Part shown: in pieces, positions 62,769 to 64,000 of the stretch
Layout of the letters: every line of letters begins with the position of its first letter
Numbering within the stretch: the first letter of the stretch is position 1
NCBI RefSeq assembly: GCF_900182705.1
Contig: NZ_FXTP01000005.1
Coordinates: 186,001-250,000 of the forward strand
Source of the DNA: Gracilimonas mengyeensis
GTDB lineage: Bacteria > Bacteroidota > Rhodothermia > Balneolales > Balneolaceae
DNA: 64,000 nt
Direction of reading: 5' to 3'
Position numbers and translations under genes: made by a program
The notes under the pieces: generated by a model
Told to the model about the DNA's origin: nothing
Database searches by the model: none
The model's input: only the letters and a program-made list of their open reading frames with translations

Positions 62769-63968
62769 CTATTCTCGGATGCCGATATACTGCATCTCCC
62801 GCATTTCTTCGGGATTCTTGAGGTTTTCAAATACCTGACGTATATCGGCCGGGAATAAATCTCTTCCTCCCAATCCGAATACATAGTTTTGCATAGATGG
62901 ACCGGCACCAAACAAGGCTTCAGCCACTTCCATATACAGCGGACCTTTACTTCCAAATGACATCGCGCGATCTAACACCGCCACTTTTTGTACATGGCCC
63001 AGTGCTTCACGTACTTTTTTAGTGGGAAATGGACGGAACATCCGCACTTTGAGCAAGCCCACGGCTTCTCCTTGTTCCCGAAGGTCATCCACCACCTCTT
63101 TCATGGTGCCGGCAGATGAGCCCATCACCACAATAGCACGTTCGGCATCTTCCAGTCGATATTCTTCTATGGCATCATACCGGCGGCCTGTGAGAGCTGC
63201 ATAGTGATTGGCAACCGTATCAAAGGCATCAGGTACGGCATCCATCGCAGCTTGCTGCTGACGCTTGTGCTCGAAATAATAATCCGGCATATCGAAAGGT
63301 CCCTGAGTAGTTGGCTTTTGGAGGTTTAACAGGGGGTAAGGGATCTCGTATTCGCCGACAAAATTCTGCACATCCTCATCTTCTTCCAGTAAAATGGGTT
63401 CGGCAGTGTGGGTAATCGTGAAGCCATCCTGACCTACCAGTACCGGCAGTAGTACATCATGGTTTTCAGCCAGGGGCACTGACATAATCATAAAGTCATA
63501 GGCCTCTTGGGCGTTCTCTACAAAAAACTGAATCACTCCGGAATCACGAGCCAGCATGCTGTCGGAGTGGTCGCAATGTATATTGATTGGACCAGACAGG
63601 GCACGATTCCCAATCGCCAGTACAATAGGCAATCGCATGGAGGCTGCGATGTAGATATTCTCGATCATCAACGCCAGGCCTTGCGATGCGGTGGCCGTCA
63701 TGGTGCGACCACCTGCCGTTGCTGCTCCAATAGCCGCACTCATAGCCGAGTGCTCCGATTCTACATTTATGATTTCTGTGGAAGCCTCGCCATCGGCCAC
63801 AAACTTGGAAAAAGTTTGAATAATCGGGGTTTGCGGGGTGATGGGATACACGGGAAAAACATCCGGATTGATTTGCCGCATGGCGTGGGCGGCACCTTCC
63901 GCTCCGGTCAGCAATTTTGCCCGTCTCAGCATTTCTATACGTTCGGCTTCGGTAGGTTTAGTTTTCAT
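62769..63968 (-). CDS. porA: 2-oxoacid:ferredoxin oxidoreductase, alpha subunit
   Basis: A 399-residue alpha subunit: EGAAHAMRQINPDVFPVYPI, TPQTPIIQTFSKFVADGEA, VESEHSAMSAAIGAATAGGR and TATASQGLALMIENIYIAAS, followed by the transketolase-C-like half (AIVVMGSSAGTMKEVVDDLR; LLKVRMFRPFPTKKVREALG; AVLDRAMSFGSKGPLYMEV). It pairs with PorB to oxidise a 2-oxoacid to acyl-CoA with ferredoxin reduction. The ATG at 63968 is preceded by a rare strong Shine-Dalgarno GGAGG (63974-63978 on the plus strand as CCTCC). The delta and gamma subunits are expected just beyond the right edge. Confidence 0.95.
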   Translation of the reverse strand: MKTKPTEAERIEMLRRAKLLTGAEGAAHAMRQINPDVFPVYPITPQTPIIQTFSKFVADGEASTEIINVESEHSAMSAAIGAATAGGRTMTATASQGLALMIENIYIAASMRLPIVLAIGNRALSGPINIHCDHSDSMLARDSGVIQFFVENAQEAYDFMIMSVPLAENHDVLLPVLVGQDGFTITHTAEPILLEEDEDVQNFVGEYEIPYPLLNLQKPTTQGPFDMPDYYFEHKRQQQAAMDAVPDAFDTVANHYAALTGRRYDAIEEYRLEDAERAIVVMGSSAGTMKEVVDDLREQGEAVGLLKVRMFRPFPTKKVREALGHVQKVAVLDRAMSFGSKGPLYMEVAEALFGAGPSMQNYVFGLGGRDLFPADIRQVFENLKNPEEMREMQYIGIRE

Positions 63969-64000
63969 GAGGGCCTCCGTTTAGCATTCTTCCGTATTCC

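Overview
The window looks like a chromosomal segment from a Gram-negative member of the Bacteroidota/Rhodothermota/Balneolota lineage, most likely a marine or halophilic balneolete (Gracilimonas/Balneola-like). The reasons are: a PorQ-type type IX secretion (T9SS) protein; a large secreted protein with a T9SS C-terminal sorting domain; many lipoproteins and M14/M1 peptidases; putative promoters of the Bacteroidota -33/-7 type (TTTG-N19-TAnnTTTG); and general absence of strong Shine-Dalgarno sites. No rRNA, phage, transposase or CRISPR array is visible. The genus call is an inference.

Layout. 1-4.7 kb: start of a PpiD/SurA-like chaperone, an mlaE-mlaF-mlaD lipid transport operon, divergent porQ and a small lipoprotein. 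4.8-8.0 kb: a tightly overlapping operon aroC - TPR - LysM/RlpA - CPBP protease. 8.1-13.8 kb: an ECF sigma factor, an orphan histidine kinase, tig-clpP-clpX and tRNA-Leu. 13.9-25 kb: cutA, cysH, an M14 peptidase, a two-lipoyl-domain E2 acyltransferase, metK and a dienelactone hydrolase, separated by repeat-filled gaps. 25.2-30.7 kb: a visibly AT-richer defence island with a probable sulfur-binding-domain/HNH type IV restriction enzyme, a methyltransferase-HIT fusion and McrB/McrC. 30.7-32.3 kb: a tandem array of a ~232-bp palindromic element enclosing a GIY-YIG nuclease gene. 32.4-35.4 kb: a GH13 sucrose-phosphorylase-like enzyme paired with a GT4 glycosyltransferase. 35.4-38.4 kb: yceI flanked by other repeats, including three tandem ~425-bp units.

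38.5-46.8 kb: isoaspartyl peptidase, an acidic hypothetical protein, purine nucleoside phosphorylase, a yggS - two small membrane proteins - divIVA operon, a Nif3-like gene, a coiled-coil protein of the C4 zinc-ribbon family that seems to have lost its cysteines, and the RNase P RNA gene. 46.9-57 kb: the T9SS cargo protein, an MgtC/DUF4010 membrane protein, a lone receiver, an M1 peptidase, a two-component pair, a candidate small RNA with promoter and terminator, and a macrodomain protein. 57-64 kb: rarA, a VapBC-like toxin-antitoxin pair between repeat copies, a class II photolyase, and the alpha and beta subunits of a 2-oxoacid:ferredoxin oxidoreductase.

Functional themes are envelope biogenesis (Mla, PorQ, LysM/RlpA, DivIVA), protein quality control (PpiD, trigger factor, ClpXP), central carbon metabolism (E2, PorAB), defence against modified DNA, and DNA repair. 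The most unusual feature is the density of intergenic palindromic repeats. Several families share GTCAT...ATGAC ends and a nested outer/inner stem plan, are arranged in tandem or composite blocks, and one array surrounds a small GIY-YIG nuclease that could be linked to their spread.
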